Positions 36,181 through 45,451 of a stretch of DNA of 64,000 nucleotides are shown here, piece after piece. Within the stretch, counting starts at the first letter, position 1; the number at the start of each line of letters is the position of its first letter. The DNA is taken from NCBI GenBank assembly GCA_963797765.1, contig CAWCQU010000004.1:1-64000 (forward strand), read 5' to 3'. The notes beneath the pieces were generated by a model. The model searched no databases. It was not told where the DNA came from and saw nothing but the letters and a program-made list of their open reading frames with translations. Made by a program: the position numbers and the translations under genes. This DNA comes from JBGPTK01 sp963797765. Lineage in GTDB: Bacteria; Acidobacteriota; Terriglobia; Acidiferrales; UBA7541.

Positions 36181-39020
36181 GCGCGAACGCGCCGGTGAAT
36201 CTCTACTCCCTGCTGCCCGCGGTCTATCGCATTCGCGATGCCGAAAATGGGTATCCGCTTCGAGCGTTCCTGCAAATCATCAGCACGCAGGCAGGCCTGG
36301 TCAAAGAAAACATTGATGGACTTTGGGACGACCTGTTCATCGAGACATGCGCGCCGTGGGTAATTCCCTACATTGGCGACCTGGTCGCGAATAATCCTCT
36401 GCACGATGTAGTCACACGAAGCCGGGCCGATGTAGCGCACACAATTTATTACCGTCGGCGCAAGGGCACGCTTTCGATGCTCGAAACGCTAGCGCGCGAT
36501 GTGACGGGATGGGGAGCGCACTCCGTAGCCTTTTTCGAGCAGCTCGGCTGGTCCCAGAATATGAATCACCAGCGGATGGCCTTTCCCGTGACGACCGATG
36601 CCAATGATCCGTTTTGCGTAGATCGCGTCGGAACCGCCAATTTGCGGGACTTGGACGCGCTCGACCGAATTGGCGGCGTATTTGACGTCACCACTCATAC
36701 AGTGGATGTTCGCCCGATTTGCCAGTGCGTCGGCTGGTACAACATAAAGAAAGTTGGATTCTACTTGTGGCGTCTCGAGTCATTCCCCCTCCTTTGGGTA
36801 ACACCAAGAAGATCGACACACTATTCGGACGGATTTCATTTCAGCCCGATTGGAAACCCCGCGCCACTTTTCACAGTGCCGCCTGCATCGTTCCAGGATA
36901 TGACCCAGATCGTGGAATCGCAGGCGCCTGGAGCGATTCGGCCCACGGCTTTCTATTTCCATCCGGCTGATTATTATGGCGATGGAGCGAGCTTCGGAAT
37001 CTACGATGGCACCGATCCCAACACAGCCACAATCCACGATCCAACTAAAATCATCTGTCACGATTTGAGCAACTGGCTGCCGCCTCCATCGGGGATGGTC
37101 GCTGTCGATGTGGAGATGGGCAGGATTGCCTTCGCGCCGGGTGAAAGTCCCGCCGGATTTCTTGTGAAATACGCAGCCGGGTTTAGCGCGGCGATGGGGA
37201 GCGGGCCGTATGACCGCCGCCCGCCCGCGACGTCCACGACTCCCGCGAACGGAACAGAACTCAGTTATCCAGACACGGTTACTCATCCCAATTTCTTTGG
37301 CACAGTGATCCAGGTACCGTCACCCGGAATCGCGACGATCGGCCAGGCAATCGCTTCCTGGATTCCCGGTCCGAATCCCCAAGTGGTGATCCAGATCGTG
37401 AACAATGGCACCTATGAAGAGGATTTGAATATCAATCTTCCGGCCGGCGCGGTGCTGGTGATCCAGGCAGCGAATCTGCAGCGGCCGACTCTGCTGGGGA
37501 ATATTTCCGTTACGACTTCCGCGGGAACCGCCAGTCTTGTCATGCTCAATGGATTGTTGATTTCCGGACAACTTCATGTGCGAGGTACTCTGGAAGCCGT
37601 CGACATAGTGCATTGCACGCTCGTTCCCGGGCTTGGCTTGAGTGAAGACGGCACGCCCAGCGATCCTGATGCCCCGAGCCTGATTGTGGATGCGCCGAAT
37701 TCGAATCTGCAGGTATTGATCGATCACAGCATTGCGGGAGCACTTCAAGTACCGACAGAAGTGCTGGGCTTGACGGTGCGCGACAGTATCATCGATTCTC
37801 CCGCGCGGTCAGCCCAGGCCGATTTCAACCCAGTGCTGGTATCCGGCAATCTTTCGCCTTTCCCCGCGCTCAGTTCCGCGATTCCTGTAGTGATGGTCAC
37901 GATCGGCGACGAAGGGCCTTATGCGGCGGGACTTGCTTCCAAGCCGGGAACGCTTACCGATGCGCGAGACCAGCTTCAGACCGCAATCCGGTCCGCGTCC
38001 ACAACACCTGCCTTCCTGAACGCGCGAGTGATGATTGCCGGGGGCAACCGCCTGGCGATTTTGCCCGGCGCCGATGAGGTGGTGTTGATCGAGAATGCAG
38101 ATACCGACACGACCGCAGCCGAGTTGCGCCTCGATCCTCTCTCGGCCCGGCAAACTTCTGCGGTGGTAAGCGGCCCGCTGGCGCAAGTTCCGGCGCTCGC
38201 CGCCGCGCCACCTACCTTGAACGTGACGATCGACACGGAGGGGCCGCACCAAGCGGTGATGGCGGCGCCGTTCGGAACTCTTTCTCAAATTCGAGACTCG
38301 CTCCAGGCCGCGATTCGCTCCGCTTTCAACTCGACTGCCTTTACCGGCGCGTTGGTGGCCAGTCTGGATAATCAACTTATCCTCTTGCCGGGGGGATCTG
38401 CTTCGTCAATCACGCTTGGCACGGTGCCTGCTGACCGGACCACACTTTTCGAGCTGAAGTTGGAAACCGAACGGCCCGCAATCGCCGCGGATTCGGGCGG
38501 GGATGTCCCCGGCCCGCCAACAGCTCTCGAGCGAACGACAATTTACGGTGGCGTGCATGTTCAAGAACTTGTTCTCGCCACCGAGGTAATTTTCGTCAAC
38601 CCGGTGATTTGCCAGCGAAGGCAGAAAGGCTGCGTGAGGTTTAGCTATGTGCCGGAAGGTTCGGTGACGCCGCGGCGATTTCGCTGCCAGCCCGACCTCG
38701 AGATCGCCACACGAACGGATGCGGCGGAGAAAATTGCCGAAGCGGCGCACACCACGCTGACGAATGCGCAACGAAACGCGATTCGAGACGACGTTCGCTC
38801 CTGGCTTATGCCCACATTCACCGATATTCACTACGGGCTGCCGGCATATGCGCAGCTTGCCATTGAATGTCCCATCCAAATCAGGACGGGCGCCGAAGAT
38901 GGTTCGGAGATGGGTGCGTTTAGTTTTTTGAAACAGCCGCAGCGCGAAACGAATCTGCGTGTGCGGCTGCAGGAATATCTTCCCTTCGGGCTTGAGGCTG
39001 GACTCATTTACGTAACGTGA
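36177..39020 (+). CDS. eCIS tail protein (phage tail protein I-like N-terminus)
   Basis: The ATG at 36177 overlaps the upstream stop. The N-terminal 160 residues (YSLLPAVYRIRDAENGYPLR, then WVIPYIGDLVANN and RRRKGTLSMLETLARDV) resemble the phage tail protein I/TIGR02242 domain that links baseplate and fibre. The central part (about residues 395-550) has beta-helix-like strands (GNISVTTSAGTASLVMLNGL). Two adjacent repeats of about 109 residues (556-664 and 665-773) share GPLxxxPAL, TIxxEGP, and a helix RDxLQxAIRSA. The 951-residue total probably makes it an outer baseplate or fibre-anchor component. Confidence 0.8.
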   Translation: MSANAPVNLYSLLPAVYRIRDAENGYPLRAFLQIISTQAGLVKENIDGLWDDLFIETCAPWVIPYIGDLVANNPLHDVVTRSRADVAHTIYYRRRKGTLSMLETLARDVTGWGAHSVAFFEQLGWSQNMNHQRMAFPVTTDANDPFCVDRVGTANLRDLDALDRIGGVFDVTTHTVDVRPICQCVGWYNIKKVGFYLWRLESFPLLWVTPRRSTHYSDGFHFSPIGNPAPLFTVPPASFQDMTQIVESQAPGAIRPTAFYFHPADYYGDGASFGIYDGTDPNTATIHDPTKIICHDLSNWLPPPSGMVAVDVEMGRIAFAPGESPAGFLVKYAAGFSAAMGSGPYDRRPPATSTTPANGTELSYPDTVTHPNFFGTVIQVPSPGIATIGQAIASWIPGPNPQVVIQIVNNGTYEEDLNINLPAGAVLVIQAANLQRPTLLGNISVTTSAGTASLVMLNGLLISGQLHVRGTLEAVDIVHCTLVPGLGLSEDGTPSDPDAPSLIVDAPNSNLQVLIDHSIAGALQVPTEVLGLTVRDSIIDSPARSAQADFNPVLVSGNLSPFPALSSAIPVVMVTIGDEGPYAAGLASKPGTLTDARDQLQTAIRSASTTPAFLNARVMIAGGNRLAILPGADEVVLIENADTDTTAAELRLDPLSARQTSAVVSGPLAQVPALAAAPPTLNVTIDTEGPHQAVMAAPFGTLSQIRDSLQAAIRSAFNSTAFTGALVASLDNQLILLPGGSASSITLGTVPADRTTLFELKLETERPAIAADSGGDVPGPPTALERTTIYGGVHVQELVLATEVIFVNPVICQRRQKGCVRFSYVPEGSVTPRRFRCQPDLEIATRTDAAEKIAEAAHTTLTNAQRNAIRDDVRSWLMPTFTDIHYGLPAYAQLAIECPIQIRTGAEDGSEMGAFSFLKQPQRETNLRVRLQEYLPFGLEAGLIYVT
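37842..38493 (+). repeat. Two coding tandem repeats of about 109 residues
   Basis: Unit A starts SGNLSPFPALSSAI and unit B SGPLAQVPALAAAP. Each continues through a VTI-x-x-EGP strand, a DxLQxAIRSA helix, a NxLxILPG turn and an (A/T)-x-L-x-L end. The same strand-helix-GN-turn order appears in the extra domain of the sheath protein (about residues 233-350), so the three copies look like one mobile structural domain. Confidence 0.55.
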
Positions 39021-39035
39021 TTAAGGAGAAGTGCC

Positions 39036-42000
39036 ATGGGCGGCGACTACAGCCGTTGGACTTTCGACCCTACGAAGGACTACGCAGCCGTTCTCAAACA
39101 GCAGGGCCGCGTCGACCTCGATGCCGATTGGAACGAATTTGTTGAGATCACGGACCGCCGCTGGCGCGCCGAGACGCTCGATCTGGTAGGACAATGTTTC
39201 GTCCCGGCTTCGACACCCAATGCTTTCTTGATCACGCCCTCGGGACCGAACGGATTTACGATCGGCATCGGGCGGATCTATGTGGATGGATTGCTGGTCG
39301 AATGTCACGGCCTTCCCCCCGCGCAATTCGATCCCGTTCTCGGAGAGTTGCAGGAAACCAACGGCGTACCTTATAACGATCAGCCGTATTTCCCCAGTCC
39401 ACTGCCACCTGTGATCGGAGCCCCCGGCCAGACTGATCTTATTTATCTGGATGTTTGGGAACGCGAAGTAACAGCGATTCAGGATCCCAACATCCGCGAG
39501 AAGGCGCTCGGCGGTCCCGACACCACAACGCGGGTACAAACTGTTTGGCAAGTGAAGGACCTTCAGAATGTGGGGCAGCACGGCTGCCCAGATCAAATTC
39601 AGGGCTGGGATGATCTGACCGCACCCTCCGCGGGACGATTGACCACATCAACGATCGTACCCAACCCGAGCACCAGCCCGTGCATCCTCTCCCCAACAGG
39701 CGGCTACCGCGGACTCGAGAACCGGCTGTATCGAGTGGAAGTGCATGCCGCTGGAACAGTGGATGGAGTGAGCCCGGCTCAATTCAAGTGGTCACGCGAC
39801 AACGGCGCCGTAGTTTCTTCGGTCACGGCAATTTCAGCGAGCGGCGGGACGAATTCCATTCTGAATGTTCAAACACTGGGCCGCGACCGCGTGCTTCGTT
39901 TCAATGCCGGGGATTGGGTTGAAGTGCTGGACGATTTCACGGAACTGGCGGGCGTCGCCGGTCATCTTGCCAAGATCGTGAGCCCGCCGGATCAGGCGAA
40001 CCTGACGCTGACGATCGTTCCACCCATTCCAGCTTCGTTCAACTTCGATCCGGCGAATTCCGGCCGTCACACGCGCGTACGCCGCTGGGATCAAAGAGCA
40101 GATACCAACACCAACGTAGACCCCGCATCCGGACTCATCGAGGTGACCACCGGTCCTGTTGACATCGAAGATGGAATTCAAGTTTCGTTCAGCGCCGACC
40201 CAGTCGGTGGATCGCTCAAAATTGGCGACTATTGGATTTTTGCCGCGCGCACAGTGGATGGCTCCGTGGAAGCTCTGACGAATGCTCCGCCCCGAGGCAT
40301 CCTGCACCATTATTGTCGGCTCGGATTCCTTACCTGGGCCGCTGCGGGCACGGGCTCTGGAACTTTTTCGGATTGCAGACCACATGGGCGCGAATGCTCC
40401 TGTGGCGGTTGCACCGTGACGGTCGGAGACGGTGTGGACAGCCAGGGGCAGTTCACCGATATCCAGAAGGCCATCGATTCGCTGGGGCCAGCCGGTGGAG
40501 TGGTTTGCGTCGGACGTGGAGTTTATACGGTGACGCAGACCATCCAGATTAACTCTTCCAACGGACATGTGACCCTTCTCGGCATGGGAGCGGCGACGCG
40601 CATCATTTTCGCTCCGGGCCGAGAGAGTAAGAGCAGCGTCTTCCTGAGCATCAACAGTACGGATCACGTGACCGTCGAGGGGCTTTTCGTAGCTTCCCTT
40701 GCTGCGACCGCGTTGATCGTCATCGAAAACTCTTCGTTTTGCACCGTCCGCGGATGCACGCTGGCCAATCTGAATATGAAAGCTGCCGCTGAAGTCAGCT
40801 TCACCGGTGCTGGGGTAGCCTCGGCAGCAGTGCAAAGCGGGAGCGCCATCGTGATGGCTGGAGACTGCTTCGACTGCGGTATCGAGAAAAACGCCTTGCT
40901 CGCCGCAAAAGGAATTTCCACTGCGACCGGCATTTCCGGAGGCACGGCCAACAACTTGGGCCGGTCCGTTCCAGGATCGGTGAGCAGTTTCCTGGTGCGA
41001 GATAACCGGTTTCTTGCATACCACGGAGCGTTATTTATTAACTCGGCCAACGGCCTCGATGTGCTGCACAACGAAATGCGCGGATTGAGCCCGGAGTCCT
41101 TGAAGCAGCTACAGGGGAATACAAGCGCGCAAGGACTGACACGGGATAATATCACCGCGTTTCAGACCGCGGTCACCCAGGCATTTGCAGCGCCGCAGGG
41201 GACGAGTTTCATGGGCACGGGAATTTTCCTCATTTCCGGCTTCCGCGTAAACATTTGCCAAAATCGAATCGCGGCACAAGCTGCCTTCGTGAGCTTTCTA
41301 GTGATTGAAACCACGCTAGAAGACAACGAAATTCTTGCGCTCATCGGAGTCTTCTCGCTCTTCGCGATTAACCTGCGAATCGCCGGCAGCCTGGTTGCAG
41401 GGCTGCTGGCCGGCTACTTGCAAACCGGGATATCTCTCGATGTGGCATGTGAAGCAAATACCTGGTTCGGCTTTTCCGGGATCAGCTTTCTTCCCTTTTC
41501 GGATTTCCTTCAGGGCGCGGGCAGCCTGTTGGCAACGGCCCTTGGAAGCGCGAACATCGCTTCGAATGGAAATACCATTGCGTCCAGCGCGCAAGCGGTT
41601 GGAGAAGCCGCGGTGGGAATCTTGCGGGCCTTCAGCCTGGCGGCCACGGTAAAAATCCACCATAACGCTTTCTACACTTTTCTGAGCGGCATCCGGAAGC
41701 AAGCGGGCGTGATCAGCGCGGATTTCTCAATTATTGATAACTCCTTCACGTTTTGCAGCCAGGATGGGATTTTTCTGGGAGCGCAGTTGGGCCGTTTCGG
41801 CTCGAAACTCAATCCGCAGCAACCGACCGGGTTGGCGGGCTCTATCACCCAATTCTTCAACCTGCGGCATTTGGTCCAGAGCAATTCGTTTGCTGTGACA
41901 GGCGCCGGCGTGAGCACGGCATGCCCATTTACTCAGATTCGCGGAAACAGCCTTTCCTGTTCCTCTCTGGGCGTGGATGTTTTTGCCGAGGCCTGTGATG

Positions 42001-42959
42001 TTCAGGACAACCTGATGACCGGCACGGCCGCCCAGCCTTTGGAATCGACCGGCTTGATCGCTATTGAACGGGAAGCGAACGACGTTCGGGTTGTGAATAA
42101 CCGGCTGTTGGCAGGACCGGGAAGCGGCATCCTGCTGGTAACGGCCATCCGGGGCTTGGTCATCGAAGAAAATGAAATCCAAGGGATGCATCAGAACGGA
42201 ATTACAGCGGCCGACAGTGTGACCCTTCTCTCCGATGTATCCATTTCTCGAAACAAAATTCAAGGATGCCAAGGAGGCGCGCCGTCAAGCAAATTTTGGC
42301 ATGCCGGCGCCATCGTACTGGCGGAGACGGCTGAAGCTCGCGTTTGCGGAAATATGATTGCCGAAAATGGCACGAGCACGCCGCCCAGCGCGATGCACGC
42401 GATTTACCTTGAATCCGTTACGGGAGCTGACATTTCGAGCAATCTGATTACCGGGAACTTCACCGCCGCGCCGGCCGCCGGCCAGGTAAACGGCGCCATT
42501 TTTCTGCCACTTCCTTCCGGAGAGGTGCTGATTCACGGAAACAGAATCCGCGGGAACGGGGGATTCGCTGTCAGCGTCAACGATCTTAAAATCCCAATGA
42601 CGCTGCTCTCGATTCAAAGCAATTACCTGGACAACACTCAGAAAGCCGCAGCCGCGGAAGCCTACTTGTTTATGGTCCTTGCACGCGCCCAGGGGATTCT
42701 GCACTTCGAGAATAATTTTTGCTCCTACGTTCCGGCGGCTTCCTCGATGCTAGGAATCGCAGTCTATCTCGGTTCGACCAACATGATCGTCAACGGAAAC
42801 ACCATTAAGACTCCCCCGGCGCAAAAGAACGGACTCCTCTGGGCTCTCTATGTCCAGTCGGCGGGGACAACTGCGATCGTCACTTCGAACTTGCTGACGG
42901 GCGGACCGGCTTTCCCCCACTCGGGGACACCTTTGCAGGCTAATAATTTGGGCATCTAG
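39036..42959 (+). CDS. DUF6519 and right-handed beta-helix tail protein
   Basis: The 1307-residue protein starts MGGDYSRWTFDPTKDYAAVL, then VDLDADWNEFVEITDRRWRA, typical of DUF6519 proteins of eCIS loci. The first 420 residues are this domain. A cysteine cluster (RECSCGGCTV) follows, and then about 850 residues of pectate-lyase-like beta-helix with regularly spaced turns of N and G (for example VRGCTLANLNMKA, LEDNEILALIGV, ISRNKIQGC). Beta-helices of this kind serve as phage tail fibres or glycan-degrading spikes, so it is likely a receptor-binding or fibre component. It starts 15 bases after the previous stop with AAGGAGAAG. Confidence 0.85.
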   Translation: MGGDYSRWTFDPTKDYAAVLKQQGRVDLDADWNEFVEITDRRWRAETLDLVGQCFVPASTPNAFLITPSGPNGFTIGIGRIYVDGLLVECHGLPPAQFDPVLGELQETNGVPYNDQPYFPSPLPPVIGAPGQTDLIYLDVWEREVTAIQDPNIREKALGGPDTTTRVQTVWQVKDLQNVGQHGCPDQIQGWDDLTAPSAGRLTTSTIVPNPSTSPCILSPTGGYRGLENRLYRVEVHAAGTVDGVSPAQFKWSRDNGAVVSSVTAISASGGTNSILNVQTLGRDRVLRFNAGDWVEVLDDFTELAGVAGHLAKIVSPPDQANLTLTIVPPIPASFNFDPANSGRHTRVRRWDQRADTNTNVDPASGLIEVTTGPVDIEDGIQVSFSADPVGGSLKIGDYWIFAARTVDGSVEALTNAPPRGILHHYCRLGFLTWAAAGTGSGTFSDCRPHGRECSCGGCTVTVGDGVDSQGQFTDIQKAIDSLGPAGGVVCVGRGVYTVTQTIQINSSNGHVTLLGMGAATRIIFAPGRESKSSVFLSINSTDHVTVEGLFVASLAATALIVIENSSFCTVRGCTLANLNMKAAAEVSFTGAGVASAAVQSGSAIVMAGDCFDCGIEKNALLAAKGISTATGISGGTANNLGRSVPGSVSSFLVRDNRFLAYHGALFINSANGLDVLHNEMRGLSPESLKQLQGNTSAQGLTRDNITAFQTAVTQAFAAPQGTSFMGTGIFLISGFRVNICQNRIAAQAAFVSFLVIETTLEDNEILALIGVFSLFAINLRIAGSLVAGLLAGYLQTGISLDVACEANTWFGFSGISFLPFSDFLQGAGSLLATALGSANIASNGNTIASSAQAVGEAAVGILRAFSLAATVKIHHNAFYTFLSGIRKQAGVISADFSIIDNSFTFCSQDGIFLGAQLGRFGSKLNPQQPTGLAGSITQFFNLRHLVQSNSFAVTGAGVSTACPFTQIRGNSLSCSSLGVDVFAEACDVQDNLMTGTAAQPLESTGLIAIEREANDVRVVNNRLLAGPGSGILLVTAIRGLVIEENEIQGMHQNGITAADSVTLLSDVSISRNKIQGCQGGAPSSKFWHAGAIVLAETAEARVCGNMIAENGTSTPPSAMHAIYLESVTGADISSNLITGNFTAAPAAGQVNGAIFLPLPSGEVLIHGNRIRGNGGFAVSVNDLKIPMTLLSIQSNYLDNTQKAAAAEAYLFMVLARAQGILHFENNFCSYVPAASSMLGIAVYLGSTNMIVNGNTIKTPPAQKNGLLWALYVQSAGTTAIVTSNLLTGGPAFPHSGTPLQANNLGI

Positions 42960-42983
42960 CGGTATTCGAGGAGGTTTGCGGCC

Positions 42984-43847
42984 ATGGCGACCAATACCAA
43001 TTCCACGAGCTTCGAAAATCTGGATTGGAGTAAATTCGACTTTTCCCGTTGGAACCTGGAAGGCCTGCCGCTCGACGGAATCTCCTCGACCGCCGCCAAT
43101 CTTTTGCAGCAAGTGATTTCCGCGCCGCAGTGGCCCAAGGGTTTCGCATCCAGCCTGCCGATGCTCAAAGCTGCGGTAGTCCAGCAACTCACACTACAAG
43201 AGCAGTCGCTCAAAAACCGCTCCGCCGCGCTGGACACGGAACTAGCTGATCGCCTGGCGCAAACTCAAAACCAAATAACATCCATCCAGGAGAGCATCCG
43301 GTCAGCCTCGGTCCCCGCGGCTTTGGATGCTGATCCGAATAAGTTTCAGCTTGTCGTTAAGGCGGTTGACCAACCATCGCAGATGCCATTACCCGGATTG
43401 AGTGTGCAACTCACCGACGCACGCTCACCGGAAACGATTCTCGTAAACGGGCTCACCGATCTCGACGGAAATGCGGTCCTCACCCTGGCGAAGGATCAAA
43501 CCGACAAACTCACCGGAAAGAATGCCGATCTGACCCTAACAATCTTGAGCCCTTCCGGGAAGCCGTTGCAGACAATCGAGAAAGGAGTTTGCAGCCATCC
43601 GAATCAGGTTGAAACCCGCGTGGCATCAATTGCCACTTCCGCGGATACTGCTCCTTCGCTCGACGTGGCGAACCGCGTGAATACAGAAAGAACCGCCATG
43701 CTGGCTTCGTTGACGGCAAAGGCAGGTCAGCTGAAGGCTCTTTACGCAAGCAGGATCCAGGACATTCAAACTCAACTGTCGCAAATCCAGGCGACCATAG
43801 CCGCAATTCAGGCGGAACTCAACTCTCCTTCAAATCAGCCAGGATAG
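42984..43847 (+). CDS. Coiled-coil protein at the end of the eCIS operon
   Basis: The 287-residue product opens with a disordered Ser/Asn-rich stretch (MATNTNSTSFENLDWSKFDF). It then has a coiled-coil segment (LTLQEQSLKNRSAALDTELA), an immunoglobulin-like beta segment resembling carboxypeptidase-regulatory-like domains (PLPGLSVQLTDARSP, GNAVLTLAKDQTDKL) and a C-terminal coiled coil (ASRIQDIQTQLSQIQATIAA). It has GAGGAGG upstream. It could bridge or trimerise fibre parts, but it is not a recognised family. It is the last gene of the eCIS block. Confidence 0.7.
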   Translation: MATNTNSTSFENLDWSKFDFSRWNLEGLPLDGISSTAANLLQQVISAPQWPKGFASSLPMLKAAVVQQLTLQEQSLKNRSAALDTELADRLAQTQNQITSIQESIRSASVPAALDADPNKFQLVVKAVDQPSQMPLPGLSVQLTDARSPETILVNGLTDLDGNAVLTLAKDQTDKLTGKNADLTLTILSPSGKPLQTIEKGVCSHPNQVETRVASIATSADTAPSLDVANRVNTERTAMLASLTAKAGQLKALYASRIQDIQTQLSQIQATIAAIQAELNSPSNQPG

Positions 43848-44323
43848 AATTGCGCTGTCGCTGCCAATATCTCTTATCTCTGTCTTCACCCAAGGAAACG
43901 CTTCTCAGTTGAACGCGGAGTCTTTGAACAGCTACAAAATCAACTACAATCATGTGGTAACCGCTCGCTGCTCTTCGCGATATTATCTTTCACTCGATGC
44001 CATGCCTCCGCTAAATTGCAGGCTGCCCCCTTATATTGACTTGATACTGTTCCAGTCAATTGAAAGAACCATAAGTTATAGGTGCAAGTAATGCTGACTT
44101 TTTGAAAGGAGGGTCCAGTGCAATGTTCACATCGTTCACGCGGCCTCGTCGCAATTCTCTCTGCTATGACCTGGCCACATCGCGATGCTCGCGTGGGGTT
44201 GCGGACCACATAGCTTCCACTTATCCCGCCTTTGTGTTCCAGGAACTGTGCAGGCAAATTTGGAGATTATGTGGGATTCTTATGCGGCGCGCAGCGTAAC
44301 CCGGAATTGGGAGGATCTCCTTC
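43848..44323. other. Non-coding gap between the eCIS block and the aromatic island
   Basis: This 476-base gap holds no convincing gene (the short frames in it have no ribosome binding site). It contains the inverted repeat at 44035-44060 and presumably the dch promoter. No terminator hairpin with a T-run is evident after the last eCIS gene. Confidence 0.4.
44035..44060. promoter_or_regulatory. Inverted repeat ATTGACT-N12-AGTCAAT
   Basis: Perfect seven-base arms, ATTGACT and AGTCAAT, are separated by 12 bases about 265 bases upstream of dch. The spacing suits a dimeric regulator. The left arm also resembles a -35 element. No regulator is assigned. Confidence 0.3.
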
Positions 44324-45097
44324 ATGCCAGTCAACTCTTCAAGCATCGTCTGCGAAATCCGCGAGAGTGTGGCGAGGATTACCCTGAATCAGCCACCTTT
44401 GAACATCCTGGACATTCCCATGATCGAGGAGATGCATAACGCGCTTGCGCGAGTCCACTCCGCGAGCGATGTGAAAGTGCTCGTCATCGACCACCAGGGG
44501 AAAGCCTTTTCAGCTGGTGTCTCGATCAAAGACCACACGCCCGACAAGGTGGGCGAAATGATTGAGAGGTTTCACGGAATGTTCCGCCTTCTCGATGCAC
44601 TTGCCGTTCCCAGCCTGGCGCTGGTCGATGGAATGGCCTTGGGCGGTGGCTGCGAACTTGCCGTTTTCTGCGATATGGTTTTCGCATCGGACCGGGCCAC
44701 CTTTGGCCAGCCGGAAATCAGGGTTGGAGTTTTTCCGCCCGTGGCGGCAGTCCTCTTTCCACACCTCATGGGCCGGAACCGGGCGCTGGAATTGCTTTTG
44801 ACCGGCGATGTGATCGAAGCGGCCGAAGCCAAGGCGATCGGCCTGATCAACAGGGTAATTCCAGCGCAAGGCTTTCGCGAAAAGGCGGACGAGTTCATCA
44901 ACAAGCTTACGTCGCTGAGCGGTTCCGTGCTGAAAATGACAAAGCGGGCTGTAGACCGGGGCCTGTACACGAGCGTGAATGAGGGCCTCAAGGCCGTCGA
45001 GGAACTCTACCTGGGCGAACTCATGCAGACAGAGGATGCCCACGAAGGCCTGAATGCCTTTTTGGAAAAGCGCAAGCCTGTTTGGAAAAACAGGTAG
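44324..45097 (+). CDS. dch: Cyclohexa-1,5-diene-1-carbonyl-CoA hydratase
   Basis: A crotonase-fold enzyme of 257 residues adds water to the dienoyl-CoA made by benzoyl-CoA reductase, giving 6-hydroxycyclohex-1-ene-1-carbonyl-CoA. The oxyanion-hole motifs are present (AFSAGVSIKDHTPDKVG and LALVDGMALGGGCELAVFCD). The IKDHTPDKV stretch and the FPPVAAVLFPHLMG region are typical of Dch/BzdW rather than general enoyl-CoA hydratases. The start has GGGAGGATC. It is on the plus strand and converges with the bcr operon, which encodes the enzyme supplying its substrate. No signal peptide is present; the protein should be cytoplasmic. Confidence 0.85.
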   Translation: MPVNSSSIVCEIRESVARITLNQPPLNILDIPMIEEMHNALARVHSASDVKVLVIDHQGKAFSAGVSIKDHTPDKVGEMIERFHGMFRLLDALAVPSLALVDGMALGGGCELAVFCDMVFASDRATFGQPEIRVGVFPPVAAVLFPHLMGRNRALELLLTGDVIEAAEAKAIGLINRVIPAQGFREKADEFINKLTSLSGSVLKMTKRAVDRGLYTSVNEGLKAVEELYLGELMQTEDAHEGLNAFLEKRKPVWKNR

Positions 45098-45145
45098 CGC
45101 CGAAAACCATATAATGGCTTTGCGGGAAAACAGGGGATCTGTCAG

Positions 45146-45437
45146 TTAAGTTTTTTCTCTTGCGGGTATAAATCGTCTGGAAGTGGAATGAGACGACGGT
45201 CCGGCAATCCTGGCAGTCGTCGTGCAACTCCTCGGGGCGCACACCTTCCGCGCGAACTTCGTATCCCAATTGGGTGTAAAGCTCCATGGCCTCCTTCGCT
45301 CGCTGTACATCGGCGGTAAAACGGCGTTCCCATCCTTCAGCAACCAATGCAGGATCAGGCTGAAGTTGGGCCTCGGAAAGCACTCGATCCATGGAGCGAT
45401 CAAGCAAGGCTTCTATCTTAATAAGCTTGTTCATCAT
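45146..45437 (-). CDS. Small Cys-containing protein after bcrD, unknown
   Basis: The product starts MMNKLIKIEALLDRSMDRVL and is an alpha-helical protein of about 96 residues with a C-terminal CQDC motif (DDCQDCRTVVSFHF). It lies 14 bases after bcrD and should be cotranscribed. As written, the frame continues to 45021 and into the opposing dch gene; removing one base from the six-T run at 45151-45156 ends it at 45146 (TAA), which avoids the overlap and is more natural. CxxC suggests metal or a redox role. Unnamed small genes occur next to bcr/bzd reductase genes, but I cannot equate it with one. Confidence 0.55.
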
Positions 45438-45451
45438 TCCATTCCCGGCGG

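Noticed and set aside
13178..43847. Prophage or type VI secretion system
   Set aside because: There are no capsid, terminase, portal, integrase or lysis genes, and no TssJ/L/M membrane complex or ClpV. The Afp15-like ATPase, DUF4255 and eCIS_core genes point to an eCIS.
44102..44299. Open frame of 65 codons in the gap before dch
   Set aside because: Although GGAGG lies near it, the translation looks random and it ends just before the dch leader; there are no homology-like motifs.
44324..45097. Generic fatty-acid enoyl-CoA hydratase
   Set aside because: It carries the IKDHTPDKV stretch and sits opposite the bcr operon, both favouring the dienoyl-CoA hydratase, though fatty-acid function is not formally excluded.
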